Assembly: GCA_016182965.1 (NCBI GenBank)
Contig: JACPFM010000091.1
Location: 1-64,000 of the forward strand
Direction of reading: 5' to 3'
From: Deltaproteobacteria bacterium
GTDB lineage: Bacteria > Myxococcota_A > Polyangia > Polyangiales > JADJMO01
DNA length: 64,000 bases
A program made the translations under genes and the position numbers. This document shows, piece by piece, positions 1-10,012 of this stretch (positions within the stretch are counted from its first letter, which is position 1; each line of letters begins with the position of its first letter). The notes beneath the pieces were generated by a model, which made no database searches, had not been told where the DNA came from, and worked only from the letters and a program-made list of their open reading frames with translations.

Positions 1-195
1 ATGGGTCAGCGCATCTCCCCGTCGATCGATCGCCCGTCACGCCGCCTGCACCTGCGAGATCGGGTGGGCGTCTCGCGAGCAGGCGGCGCGCCCGGCTGCG
101 TCACGCCGGGCCACGATCATGCAGCCCGCCTTTCGGTGAAGAGCGCGTTTTCCTGCGGTCTACAACTCGAGCGTTCTGCAAGTGTGGCCAGCGTC

Positions 196-1995
196 ATGAA
201 CTTGAATAGGCGCGTTGACTGGCTGGCAATCGCATTGATCGCGGTGCTTAATGGCTGCGACGGCGATATGGCTCGTCAAACGTACGGCGAAACCGCCCCA
301 CCAGACGCGGCCGAGACGCAGGACACCTCCGCGCCCGATCACGACGACAGCGCGTTTCCATCGTGTCCGAGCGACTTGCGTCGCTGCTTGATGAGCTGCA
401 TCGACACCGCCCACCACCCCGCCCACTGCGGCGCCTGCGATCATGCCTGCTCCGCCGCCGAGGTCTGTGACGAGGGCACGTGCCGCTCGTCGTGCCCGAA
501 GGACCGCACGGTCTGCCGCGGGAGCTGCCGCGACGTGCGCTGGGATCCTGCGCACTGCGGCGGGTGCGATCACGCGTGCGAGCCCGGGCACGTGTGCACC
601 GAGGGCGTCTGCTCGTTCAGCTGCGCGGGCGGGACGACCCGCTGCGGCGATGCGTGCGTCGACGTGCGGCACGATCCGGCGAACTGCGGCGCATGCGCCG
701 TCGCGTGCGCGAAGGGGGCGACGTGCGTCGAGGGCGCGTGCGCGTGCCCGACGACGACGCCGGACGTGTGCGACGCGACGTGCGTCGACAAGAAGACGAG
801 CCCGTTGCACTGCGGGGCGTGCGGGAACGCGTGCGTGAACGCGCGGTGCGCGACGGCGCGGCTCCCCGATTCATCCGGGGGCTCGGCGCCTCCCATCGTC
901 GCGACCGGCTGCGTGCGTGCCCTCGCCGTCGCGATCGGGCCGTCGCACGGCTGTGCGAGGGTGCAGATCGGCACGATCGACGACGTGTGGTGCTGGGGCG
1001 ACAACGCGAAGCACCAGCTCGGTCGCGAGTTCGTGGCGTCGGATCCCGTGGCCGCACCCGTGCAGCGTGCCGACGGTCCGTGGTCGATCGGGTTCACGCC
1101 ACTTCTCGCGGTCGGGCCGACGTCGTCGTACACGGAGTGGCGGGCGTGGGGCAGCGGCCTCGTCATGTCGAGCCTAACCGAGGCGCCGCGGGCGACACCT
1201 TGGTCCGGGCCCGGTTGGTCCGGCGGCGCTGCGCAGGTCATGGCGATCGGCCGAGACCACGCGTGCGCGGCGGCCTCGGATGGCGTTGTGGGGTGCCGCG
1301 GGAACAACTCCTACGGACAGCTCGGGCAGGGCGCTGCTGGCACGTACTACCCGTTGGTCTGGCGCGCCGACGGCTACCCGCTCAAGGCCAAGAAGCTCTC
1401 GGTGATGGGCGACAGGACCTGTGCCGTCGAAGACTTCTCCGACGTCGGCGGAGTGTACTGCTGGGGCCGTGATTTCTGGTCGCCGGACGTGTCTCGGCCG
1501 GTGCCCCTCCGGATCACCTCGCACCGCGCCACCGACGTTGCGGTCGGCGCCGATCACGGCTGCCTCCGTTCGTCCGTCTCGGGCCGGTGGACGTGCTGGG
1601 GGAAGAACGATCGCGGACAGTGTGGTCTCGATCCCGCGCTCCACGGCGTTTCGGCCGACGGGACGCTCGACACCACCTGGTCTTCTCCGCGTCTGGTGGC
1701 CGGTGCCGGGTTCAACTGCGGTCTCGACGGGGGCAAGGTCTTCTGCTGGGGCGACAACGGCGACGGGCAGCTCGGCGACGGCACTACCGACGCGTACAGC
1801 GCCAAGCCGCGCGAGGTGTTCGGCATCACCGGCGCCGTCGACGTGTCGGCGACCGACGGCGCTGCCTGTGCGCTGAAGGGCGACGGCACCATCTGGTGCT
1901 GGGGCCGGCAGAAGACCGGGCGGCTCGGACCGGCCGCCGAGGGCGTGCATCGCAAGCCCGTGCGTATCGAGTTCGCGGCGGGAGGCTCGAAGTGA
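196..1995 (+). CDS. Stig1-like Cys-rich plus RCC1-repeat lipoprotein (paralogue 1)
   Basis: Predicted exported lipoprotein of about 599 residues. I chose ATG 196 rather than the ATG at base 1 because it starts a clean signal peptide (NLNRR, hydrophobic stretch, then NGC lipobox-like Cys); the first 195 bases show no other gene I recognise. Residues about 50-220 carry four to five Cys-rich units of the form DP-HCGAC-AC, as in Stig1-type modules. The rest is RCC1/Alpha-tubulin-suppressor type repeats (VWCWGDN-QLG). This is a typical myxobacterial surface architecture. A role in binding or adhesion is inference only. It overlaps the next, homologous gene by GTGA, so the pair is probably co-transcribed. 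Confidence 0.85.
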   Translation: MNLNRRVDWLAIALIAVLNGCDGDMARQTYGETAPPDAAETQDTSAPDHDDSAFPSCPSDLRRCLMSCIDTAHHPAHCGACDHACSAAEVCDEGTCRSSCPKDRTVCRGSCRDVRWDPAHCGGCDHACEPGHVCTEGVCSFSCAGGTTRCGDACVDVRHDPANCGACAVACAKGATCVEGACACPTTTPDVCDATCVDKKTSPLHCGACGNACVNARCATARLPDSSGGSAPPIVATGCVRALAVAIGPSHGCARVQIGTIDDVWCWGDNAKHQLGREFVASDPVAAPVQRADGPWSIGFTPLLAVGPTSSYTEWRAWGSGLVMSSLTEAPRATPWSGPGWSGGAAQVMAIGRDHACAAASDGVVGCRGNNSYGQLGQGAAGTYYPLVWRADGYPLKAKKLSVMGDRTCAVEDFSDVGGVYCWGRDFWSPDVSRPVPLRITSHRATDVAVGADHGCLRSSVSGRWTCWGKNDRGQCGLDPALHGVSADGTLDTTWSSPRLVAGAGFNCGLDGGKVFCWGDNGDGQLGDGTTDAYSAKPREVFGITGAVDVSATDGAACALKGDGTIWCWGRQKTGRLGPAAEGVHRKPVRIEFAAGGSK

Positions 1996-3779
1996 ACGGA
2001 CATCGTGCTGGTGTTCTGGCGTTCGCCCTCGCGGCGATCGCATCCGGCTGCGGGTCGCGGATCGGCGACCCGAACCCGTCGAGCCCCACCGACGCGGCAT
2101 CGGTCGACGAGGCGAGCGTGGGTGATGCCGGATCCGACGAGGGCGCGCCGGCGTGTCCGAACGGCACGGCCTCGTGCTCTGGTCGCTGCGTCGACACGAA
2201 GCGCGATCCGGCGCACTGTGGCGCGTGCGATCGCGCTTGCGCGGACGGTGAGGTCTGTGACGAGGGCGCGTGTCGGCTGGCGTGCCCGCCCGAGCTCGTC
2301 GCGTGTTCGGGCTCTTGCCGCGATCTGCGCTGGGACCCTGGTCACTGCGGCGCGTGCGACACGGCGTGCGAGCCCGGCCTCGTGTGCAGCGGTGGCGTTT
2401 GCACGCTGAGCTGCGCTGCGGGCGCGGTCCGGTGCGGTGCCGCCTGCGTAGACGTGGCTCACGACCCCGCCAACTGCGGTTCGTGCGGCGTCGCGTGCGC
2501 GAAGGGCGCGAGCTGCGCCGAGGGCACGTGCGCGTGCCCGAGCGCTACGCCGGACGTGTGCGACGGCAAGTGCGTCGACACGAAGTCCGATGGTGCGCAC
2601 TGCGGCGCCTGCGGCAACACGTGCGCCAACGCGCGTTGCGCGACGGCGACGATCCCAGGCGGCGCCGGCGTCGGTAGCCCGCTAGTGACCTCGACGGAGT
2701 GCGTGAAGGCGCTCGAGGTCGCGGTCTCGCCCTCGCACGCGTGCGCACGGGTGAAGATCGGCACGATCGACGACGTCTGGTGCTGGGGCGACAACGCAAA
2801 GAGCGAGCTCGGCCGAGAGTTCATCGCCTCGGACCCGGTGCCCGCGCCCGTCCAGCGGCGCGACGGCCCGTGGGCGCTGGGCACCACGAACGCGCTCGCC
2901 GTGGGGCCCGGCTCCACGCACGTCCGGATTGGCACCAGCGATTGGATGTGGGGAACGGTCGGGCTCGACTACCCGGTGAAGCGTGCCGAGCCGTGGGCAC
3001 CGGCCAAGGACATCGGCATCGGCTCGATCGGCGTCGGTGCCGAACACGTCTGCTGGACGCCCGCGCCGCATGGCGAGGTCCGCTGTGTAGGCCGCGATAC
3101 GTCGGGCGCCCTGGGCCAGGGCTCGCCGGCGACGGGCGCGCCCTTCGTGAAGGCGCCCAACGACTGGCCGACCGCCAGCGTGCTCCGCGCCCGCAAGGTG
3201 TCGGCGAGCGGCTGGACGACCTGCGCGCTCGGCGATGACGGCAGCGAAATACGGAAGGTGTACTGCTGGGGCAAGCTGCTGACGTCGTACTCATTTGCCT
3301 CGATACCGGAGAAGGTCTCCGATCGCGAGGCGACGGACGTCGTCGTCGGCGGTAACCACGCGTGCATGCGCGCGAGGACGACCGGCGTCTGGGCGTGTTG
3401 GGGTACGAATGACGCGGGCCAGTGCGGGCTCGACCCGACCGTGTACGGAACCAAGGTCGTGGTGCCCATCGACATTCCGTGGACCTCCCCGAGCCTCGCG
3501 GCCGGCGAGGGCTTCAACTGCGGCCTCAACGCCGGGAAGGTCTTCTGCTGGGGCACGAACGCGAACGGCGAGCTCGGCGACGGAACCGAGGTCGCGCGGA
3601 GCGCCACCCCGCGCGAGGTCCTCGGCATCACCGGCGCGGTGAGCGTCTCCGCGACGGATCGCGCTGCGTGCGCGGTGAAGGACGACGGCACGGTCTGGTG
3701 CTGGGGCCGCCAGCAGAAGGGGCGGTTCGGGAAGGTCGCGGATGGGATCCACCGGAAACCCGTGCGCGTCGAGTTCTGA
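1992..3779 (+). CDS. Stig1-like Cys-rich plus RCC1-repeat lipoprotein (paralogue 2)
   Basis: About 595 residues, homologous end to end with the preceding gene, so the two look like a tandem duplication. The start is GTG 1992, overlapping the upstream TGA (GTGA). It gives a lipoprotein signal (VNGHRAGVLAFALAAIASGC). Downstream come four to five CGAC/CGSC units and then RCC1 repeats with YCWG/FCWG-QLGDGT signatures. The mature protein should be anchored in the outer or inner membrane and exposed to the periplasm or outside. No catalytic motif is visible. Conservation between paralogues is strongest in the VWCWGDNAK block and the last 100 residues. Confidence 0.85.
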   Translation: MNGHRAGVLAFALAAIASGCGSRIGDPNPSSPTDAASVDEASVGDAGSDEGAPACPNGTASCSGRCVDTKRDPAHCGACDRACADGEVCDEGACRLACPPELVACSGSCRDLRWDPGHCGACDTACEPGLVCSGGVCTLSCAAGAVRCGAACVDVAHDPANCGSCGVACAKGASCAEGTCACPSATPDVCDGKCVDTKSDGAHCGACGNTCANARCATATIPGGAGVGSPLVTSTECVKALEVAVSPSHACARVKIGTIDDVWCWGDNAKSELGREFIASDPVPAPVQRRDGPWALGTTNALAVGPGSTHVRIGTSDWMWGTVGLDYPVKRAEPWAPAKDIGIGSIGVGAEHVCWTPAPHGEVRCVGRDTSGALGQGSPATGAPFVKAPNDWPTASVLRARKVSASGWTTCALGDDGSEIRKVYCWGKLLTSYSFASIPEKVSDREATDVVVGGNHACMRARTTGVWACWGTNDAGQCGLDPTVYGTKVVVPIDIPWTSPSLAAGEGFNCGLNAGKVFCWGTNANGELGDGTEVARSATPREVLGITGAVSVSATDRAACAVKDDGTVWCWGRQQKGRFGKVADGIHRKPVRVEF

Positions 3780-3818
3780 TCAAAGTGCGCCCGCGCGGGC
3801 GGGCATGAGGAGGCAGCG

Positions 3819-4247
3819 ATGAAGACGGCAACGAGGACCGCGATCGCCTTCGCGGCGACGGCGGTGGTGAGCGCGACCTTGGCGTACCCGTTGGCTTCGA
3901 ACGCCAAGTATCGGAACTACCAGTGGGGCGACAACATGAGCGACGACTCGTCGTTCACCCGATACGAGGTGACCCACATCGGCGTGTACTACCGCGACAG
4001 GTACGCGATCTCGAACGGCAGCAACGTCGGTGCGCAGGCGTGCAACCGCAACGTCTACACGAGCACCGAGTCGTGCGGAGCTTGGGGGATGGCGCCCGCA
4101 TCGAGCGGCGACACGTACTCCAGCTTCATGGTCGATCGCTCGGCCGTCGGCCTGTTCGGCTTCCCCTTCGTCCGCTTCCTCCGCATCGACAAGACGGCGA
4201 GCTCGGCGGCGGCGGAGCTGGTCGCCTGGTACGCGGATAGCTGGTGA
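3819..4247 (+). CDS. small exported protein of unknown function
   Basis: 142 residues with a Sec signal peptide (MKTATRTAIAFAATAVVSATLA, cleavage near AYPLA/SNA). A good ribosome site (GAGGAGG) lies just upstream of the ATG. The mature part is rich in Ser, Tyr and Asn and has two Cys (QAC, ESC) that could pair. I recognise no family. It follows the RCC1 pair on the same strand after 39 bases and overlaps the next gene (TGATG), suggesting one transcription unit with it. Confidence 0.75.
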   Translation: MKTATRTAIAFAATAVVSATLAYPLASNAKYRNYQWGDNMSDDSSFTRYEVTHIGVYYRDRYAISNGSNVGAQACNRNVYTSTESCGAWGMAPASSGDTYSSFMVDRSAVGLFGFPFVRFLRIDKTASSAAAELVAWYADSW

Positions 4248-4897
4248 TGGACTCGCGCGTGTTGCTCGTGTTGGCGGGCGCGATCGCCGGTGGCGTGGCG
4301 GGCGTGGGCGGCGCCCTCGCCGTGTCGACGGTGCTTCGGCCAGCGGGCGCGCCCGCCGCGGTTCCGCCGCCGGCAACGCCGCCTGCTGCATTGACGACAG
4401 TGCAGGTCGTGTCACCCTCGCTCGATCCGGCGCGCCTCGCCGCGGTGGAGTCGGCCGTGGCGGCGCTCGCGGCGTCGGCCACGGCACCTCCGCGGACCGC
4501 TGCGCAGCAAGACCTCCCCGGGCTCTCGGCAGAAGAGCTGAAGACCAAGGGCCTCGCCGAGATCCATAGCCGACTCGCCGCGCACGAGGCGCAGGGGGTC
4601 GACGCGTCGTGGGCGCCGGGCGCCGAGAAGAGCCTCCGGACCGACTTCGCCGAGGTCGCCACGAGCGCCAGGGCGACGGTGCTGGGAGTCCACTGCAAGA
4701 CGACCTCGTGCAAGGTCGATCTGGAGTGGAACAGCTACGCCGAAGCGAACGACGCGATCTCCGAGATCACGCGCGCGCAGTACGCCTTGAACTGCATGCG
4801 GTCCATCTCGCTGCTCGATCCGCCAGTGCAGGGGGCGCGGTATCGGGCTTCGGCGATGTTCGACTGCACCGAGCTCCGGCATCCGTCGGGCGGCTGA
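4247..4897 (+). CDS. membrane-anchored hypothetical protein
   Basis: 216 residues. The ATG overlaps the upstream TGA (TGATG); a GTG three bases earlier is possible. An N-terminal helix (about residues 4-28, LLVLAGAIAGGVAGVGGALAV) anchors it, followed by a Pro/Ala-rich linker and a soluble domain with three Cys, two of them in HCKTTSCKVDL and one near NCMRS. I do not recognise the domain. The pairing of a Cys-rich small domain with an N-terminal anchor is common in secreted myxobacterial accessory proteins. Function unknown. Confidence 0.75.
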   Translation: MDSRVLLVLAGAIAGGVAGVGGALAVSTVLRPAGAPAAVPPPATPPAALTTVQVVSPSLDPARLAAVESAVAALAASATAPPRTAAQQDLPGLSAEELKTKGLAEIHSRLAAHEAQGVDASWAPGAEKSLRTDFAEVATSARATVLGVHCKTTSCKVDLEWNSYAEANDAISEITRAQYALNCMRSISLLDPPVQGARYRASAMFDCTELRHPSGG

Positions 4898-4918
4898 GCC
4901 GCGCGCCCGCGCGTCGAC

Positions 4919-5452
4919 CTAATCCATCCGCCGCAGCTTCCGCTGCAACGTGCGCCGGTCGATGCCGGGCAGCTTCGCCGCCTCGGTGACCACGCCGCCG
5001 CTCTGGCGCATCGCGCGCGAGATGGCGTCGCGCTCGATCTCCTCGAGGTTGAGCGTCGGCGCGGAGGTGCGCCCCTCCGCCTTGTCGACGACGCTCACCG
5101 CCTTGGCCTCGGTGAGCAGACGATCGACCTCGATCGGCTTGGTGAGGAACAGATCGGCGCCGCGGCGCATGGCGACCACCGCGAGGGGGATGTCGCCGTG
5201 CCCGGTGAGCATCACGATCACCGCGCCGGGGCAGGCGTCGCGGTAGCGGGTGATCGCGCTCAAGCCGTCGGCCTGCGGCAAGCGATGATCGAGGACGACG
5301 AGATCGACCGGCTCGTCCTCGAGCAGGATGAGGCCCTCCTGCACCGTGGCCGCCGTGCGTGTGCGGATGCCGCGGCGGCGAAACGCCGACTGCAACGTCG
5401 TGCGGAACGCGTGGTCGTCGTCGACCAGCAGCGCGGTCTCGATGTTACGCAT
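4919..5452 (-). CDS. regA: RegA/ActR/PrrA-type response regulator
   Basis: 177 residues. The receiver has the acidic pocket at residues 11-13, phospho-acceptor Asp55 (LVVLDHRLP), Thr83 and Lys105 (LTKP). A short linker leads to a Fis-type helix-turn-helix ending in DRRTLQRKLRRMD, close to the HRRTLQRKL end of RegA/ActR. In alphaproteobacteria RegA controls oxidases, photosynthesis and CO2/N2 fixation in response to redox state. Here the gene overlaps the RegB-like kinase by 8 bases and sits just downstream of the oxidase operon terminator, so the adjacent respiratory genes are plausible targets (inference). The acidic linker typical of RegA is shorter here. The symbol is by homology only. Confidence 0.8.
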   Translation of the reverse strand: MRNIETALLVDDDHAFRTTLQSAFRRRGIRTRTAATVQEGLILLEDEPVDLVVLDHRLPQADGLSAITRYRDACPGAVIVMLTGHGDIPLAVVAMRRGADLFLTKPIEVDRLLTEAKAVSVVDKAEGRTSAPTLNLEEIERDAISRAMRQSGGVVTEAAKLPGIDRRTLQRKLRRMD

Positions 5453-6773
5453 CCGGAACGACCCTCTCGAGGGACTCGGCTTCGCGCGCCGAGTCGGGGA
5501 CGGAATCGGCGGCGCGGAGGCTCAAGGTCACGCGCGTGCCCCAGTCGACGTGACCTTCGATCTGCAGGTGGGCCATCATCCGCTCGGCGAGCAGCGACGA
5601 CACGTACAGGCCGAGGCCCGTCCCGCCCGTCGACTCCTTGGTCGTGAGGAAGGGCTCGCCGAGGTGGGGGAGGTCCTCCGGGGCGATGCCGCACCCGTTG
5701 TCGCAGATCTCGATCACCACCCGCGGCCCTTCGAGGCGCGCCGTCACGTCGATGGTGCCCTCGTCGCGATCGCCGATGGCCTCGACGGCGTTCTTCACGA
5801 CGTTGGCGATGATCTGCCGCAGCGCCGCCGGGATGCACCACGCGACCAGCCCGGGCGGGACGTACATCCGGAGGGTGCCCTCGAAGTGGTTGGCCTTGGC
5901 CTCCTCCTCGATGAGCTCCTCGAGGATCGCCGAGACGTCGACCGGCTCGGCCTTGGCCACGTCGCGCAGCTGCCCGCGGAGCAGCGAGATGACGTTGCTC
6001 GCGCGCTTGGCCTCGTGGGAGATGGTCTGCGACAGGCGCCCGATCTCTTCGCTCTGACCGCGGCCGAGCTCGTTGAGCTCGTCGCTCGCCACCACGATCG
6101 TGGCGAGCGGCGTGTTCAGCTCGTGCGCCATGCCGCCGAGCAGGCGGCCCAGGACCACGAACCGCTCGTTGCGCGTGCTCTCGGCGCGCAGCTCCTCGAG
6201 GCGCTGCCGCCACAGATATCCGGCGACGCCGAGGAAGGCGGCCACGCCGACGATCGAGGTGAGCCGGCCGACGCGCATCAGCTGCAGCACCGAGACCGTC
6301 GCGGTCTCCCACCGCATGTGCGGCGCGAACGAGAGCACGGCGGACACCGCGACGGCGAGGAGCGCGATGCCGACGGCGGCCGCGCCGCCGCAGAGGAGCG
6401 CCGCCAGCGCCACCTGGAAGGTGAGGAAGATGGCGAACGGGTTCTCGATGCCGCCCGAGAACCAGAGGACGGCGCCGAGCAGCACGACGTCGCCTCCGAG
6501 CTGCGCGACGGTGCGGCGCACGCCCGCTTCGTCGTTGTCGCCGCTCCGGACCTGCAGCCAGACGAAGTTCGTCGACGCCGTGATCGCGAGCACGACGAGG
6601 ATCGGCGCGAGCTCGATGCCGGGGACGAACCGCCGCGCGACCATGGTCGTCGTGAGCATGCCGGCGACGGCGATCCACCGCAGGCCGATGAGGCCCTCGA
6701 TGACCGGCGCGCCCAGGAACGGCCGATGCCCGGCGAGCCAGACGACACGGCGGCGGGCGACGGACTCGAGCAT
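5445..6773 (-). CDS. regB: RegB/ActS/PrrB-type redox-sensing histidine kinase
   Basis: 442 residues with about six N-terminal membrane helices. The stretch GGIENPF at residues 107-113 matches the GGxxNPF ubiquinone-binding heptapeptide of RegB. The H-box is GGMAHELNTPLATI with His217, very like the RegB signature AHELGTPLATI. The ATPase part has NVVKNAVEAI, DNGCGI and TGGTGLGL. In RegB a redox-active Cys lies about 40 residues after the His, in RCRDIL-like context; here that position reads KRASNVISLL, with Ala/Ser and no Cys. So quinone sensing may be kept while the disulfide switch is lost. The start is ATG 6773, giving a proper first helix. Confidence 0.85.
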   Translation of the reverse strand: MLESVARRRVVWLAGHRPFLGAPVIEGLIGLRWIAVAGMLTTTMVARRFVPGIELAPILVVLAITASTNFVWLQVRSGDNDEAGVRRTVAQLGGDVVLLGAVLWFSGGIENPFAIFLTFQVALAALLCGGAAAVGIALLAVAVSAVLSFAPHMRWETATVSVLQLMRVGRLTSIVGVAAFLGVAGYLWRQRLEELRAESTRNERFVVLGRLLGGMAHELNTPLATIVVASDELNELGRGQSEEIGRLSQTISHEAKRASNVISLLRGQLRDVAKAEPVDVSAILEELIEEEAKANHFEGTLRMYVPPGLVAWCIPAALRQIIANVVKNAVEAIGDRDEGTIDVTARLEGPRVVIEICDNGCGIAPEDLPHLGEPFLTTKESTGGTGLGLYVSSLLAERMMAHLQIEGHVDWGTRVTLSLRAADSVPDSAREAESLERVVPDA

Positions 6774-6885
6774 TGGCGGATCGTCGAGGCGGCCAGCGCC
6801 GCGATCGGGGCGCTGGAGAATGGCCGTCCGCCTGGGGGCGCGCAACCCCGGGCGAGCGGCGCCCCCTCGACGTGGGGTCTCGTGC

Positions 6886-6923
6886 ACAAAAAGACGAGCG
6901 CCCGGGGGCCCGGGCGCGTCGTC
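6886..6923 (-). terminator. rho-independent terminator of the oxidase operon
   Basis: On the minus strand a strong GC stem (GCGCCCGGG paired with CCCGGGCGC, extended by GACG/CGTC) is followed by a run of five T. It lies about 30 bases after the stop of the subunit IV gene and separates the act-cox operon from the regB-like gene. Confidence 0.75.
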
Positions 6924-6952
6924 GACTGTCGAGCCTCGGCTCGACCCGAACG

Positions 6953-7639
6953 TCAGTGGGCGTGCGCGGAGCCGTGCGGCGCGGCGGACGCCGAGCCGGG
7001 CGGCGCCGAAGCCGACGCGGGCGCGGACGCCGCCGGGGCAGCGGGCGCCGGGGCAGCGGAGACCGACGGGGCGGCGGACGCCGACGACGTGGCGCCGGGC
7101 GTCTCGGCGTGCACCGAGCCGACGGCAGCGGCGGCGCTGTCCTTGGCCTTGTCGCCGCCGGCGGCCGCGGCGGTGGGCGCCGTCGACGTGAACTGCGGCG
7201 GGGTCATGGACGCCGCGGCGCCCGCGCCCTTCCACTTCGCCTTCATCGCGGCGAGCGACTTGGTGCCGTCGAACGGCTTGGTGATGTCCGCCGCGCGCTC
7301 CCCCTCGATCGCGTCGGCGCGACCGCGGTACTCGGTGTCGAACATCGTGAAGCCGATGAAGATCAGGAGGAAGAGCGCGCCGCTCAGCAGGATCATCGTG
7401 TGGTAGCGCTGGTCGTGCAGCAGGTGCATGAACATCGCGGCCACGACGCCGGCCTTGATGGTGGCGATGACCAGCGCGACGATCAGGTTGCCGCCGCCGA
7501 TGTCGATGTAGCTCGCGCCGACGGTGATCGCGGTGAGCACGACGAGCGTGCCCCACGTGGCGAGGTACACCCAGAGCGGGGTGACGTGCGGAGTGTGGTC
7601 GGGCGTGTGGCGGTGCCCGTGCGAAGCGTGGTCCGACAT
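6953..7639 (-). CDS. cytochrome c oxidase subunit IV, caa3 type, with long Ala/Ser/Pro tail
   Basis: 228 residues. Residues 1-20 are His-rich (MSDHASHGHRHTPDHTPH). Three membrane helices follow (YLATWGTLVVLTAITVG; LIVALVIATIKAGVVAAMFMH; MILLSGALFLLIFIGFTMF), with the MHL/H pattern of prokaryotic COX4. After residue 120 comes a long low-complexity Ala/Ser/Pro tail ending SAHAH, unusual for this subunit, which is normally near 100 residues. It is the last gene of the operon, five bases after subunit III, and is followed by a terminator. It is thought to stabilise the oxidase. Confidence 0.85.
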   Translation of the reverse strand: MSDHASHGHRHTPDHTPHVTPLWVYLATWGTLVVLTAITVGASYIDIGGGNLIVALVIATIKAGVVAAMFMHLLHDQRYHTMILLSGALFLLIFIGFTMFDTEYRGRADAIEGERAADITKPFDGTKSLAAMKAKWKGAGAAASMTPPQFTSTAPTAAAAGGDKAKDSAAAAVGSVHAETPGATSSASAAPSVSAAPAPAAPAASAPASASAPPGSASAAPHGSAHAH

Positions 7640-7644
7640 TGGTT

Positions 7645-8351
7645 TCAGCCCACCAGGTAGAGCAGGGGGAAGAGGTAGATCCAGACCAGGTCGACGAGGT
7701 GCCAGTAGAGGCCGACGCCTTCGACCGGCGCGTAGTAGCGCTGCGAGAACTCGCCGCGGTTGGCGCGGATGAGGATCCAGAGGATCAGGCCGATGCCGAT
7801 GACCACGTGGAGGCCGTGGATCCCGGTCATCATGAAGTAGACCGAGAAGAACATCCCCGGGTGCGCGGTGTGGAAGCCGTGCCCGGCGAACCACTTCCCG
7901 GGCAGCAGCCCCTCGTGGATCTTGTGGGTGTACTCGAAGTACTTCACCACGAGGAAGGCCGCGGCGCAGAGGAGCGTCACCGCGAGGAACGCGACCGTCT
8001 TCTTCTTGTCGTTCACCTGCGCGCTGCGGACGGCGAGCGCCATCGTCAGCGAGCTGAAGATCAGGACCATCGTGTTGATGGCTCCCATGACCTTGTCGAG
8101 GTGGTGGTGCGCCTCGACGAACGACTCGAGGTACCAGCTACGGAAGATGAAGAACGCGCAGAACAGGCCGCCGAAGAAGAGGATCTCGGTGACCAGGAAC
8201 AGCCAGATGCCCATTCGCCCGGCGTCGAACTGCTGGTCGGCCGTGTCGAAGTGGTGCGCGACGTCGAAGTCGGGCGAGTGCTTCGACGGATCGGGCGGCC
8301 CGATCGGCGAGTCGTGGCCGGCCGTGTGGCCGGCGTCGTGCGTGACGGCGC

Positions 8352-8355
<4 letters not shown>
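7645..8355 (-). CDS. coxC: cytochrome c oxidase subunit III
   Basis: 236 residues. After a His/Asp-rich N-terminus come five membrane helices. Signature stretches are FLVTEILFFGGLFCAFF, GAINTMVLIFSSLTMA, HPGMFFSVYFMMTGIHGLHV and YWHLVDLVWIYLFPLLYL, all diagnostic of subunit III (COX3). The start ATG overlaps the subunit I stop (ATGA), so translation is coupled. It sits in the membrane beside subunit I of the caa3 oxidase. Confidence 0.95.
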
Positions 8356-10010
<1,655 letters not shown>

Positions 10011-10012
10011 GG

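Noticed and set aside
1..195. Start of the first RCC1 protein at base 1
   Set aside because: The extra 65 residues have no signal peptide or domain and would bury the lipoprotein signal that begins at 196.
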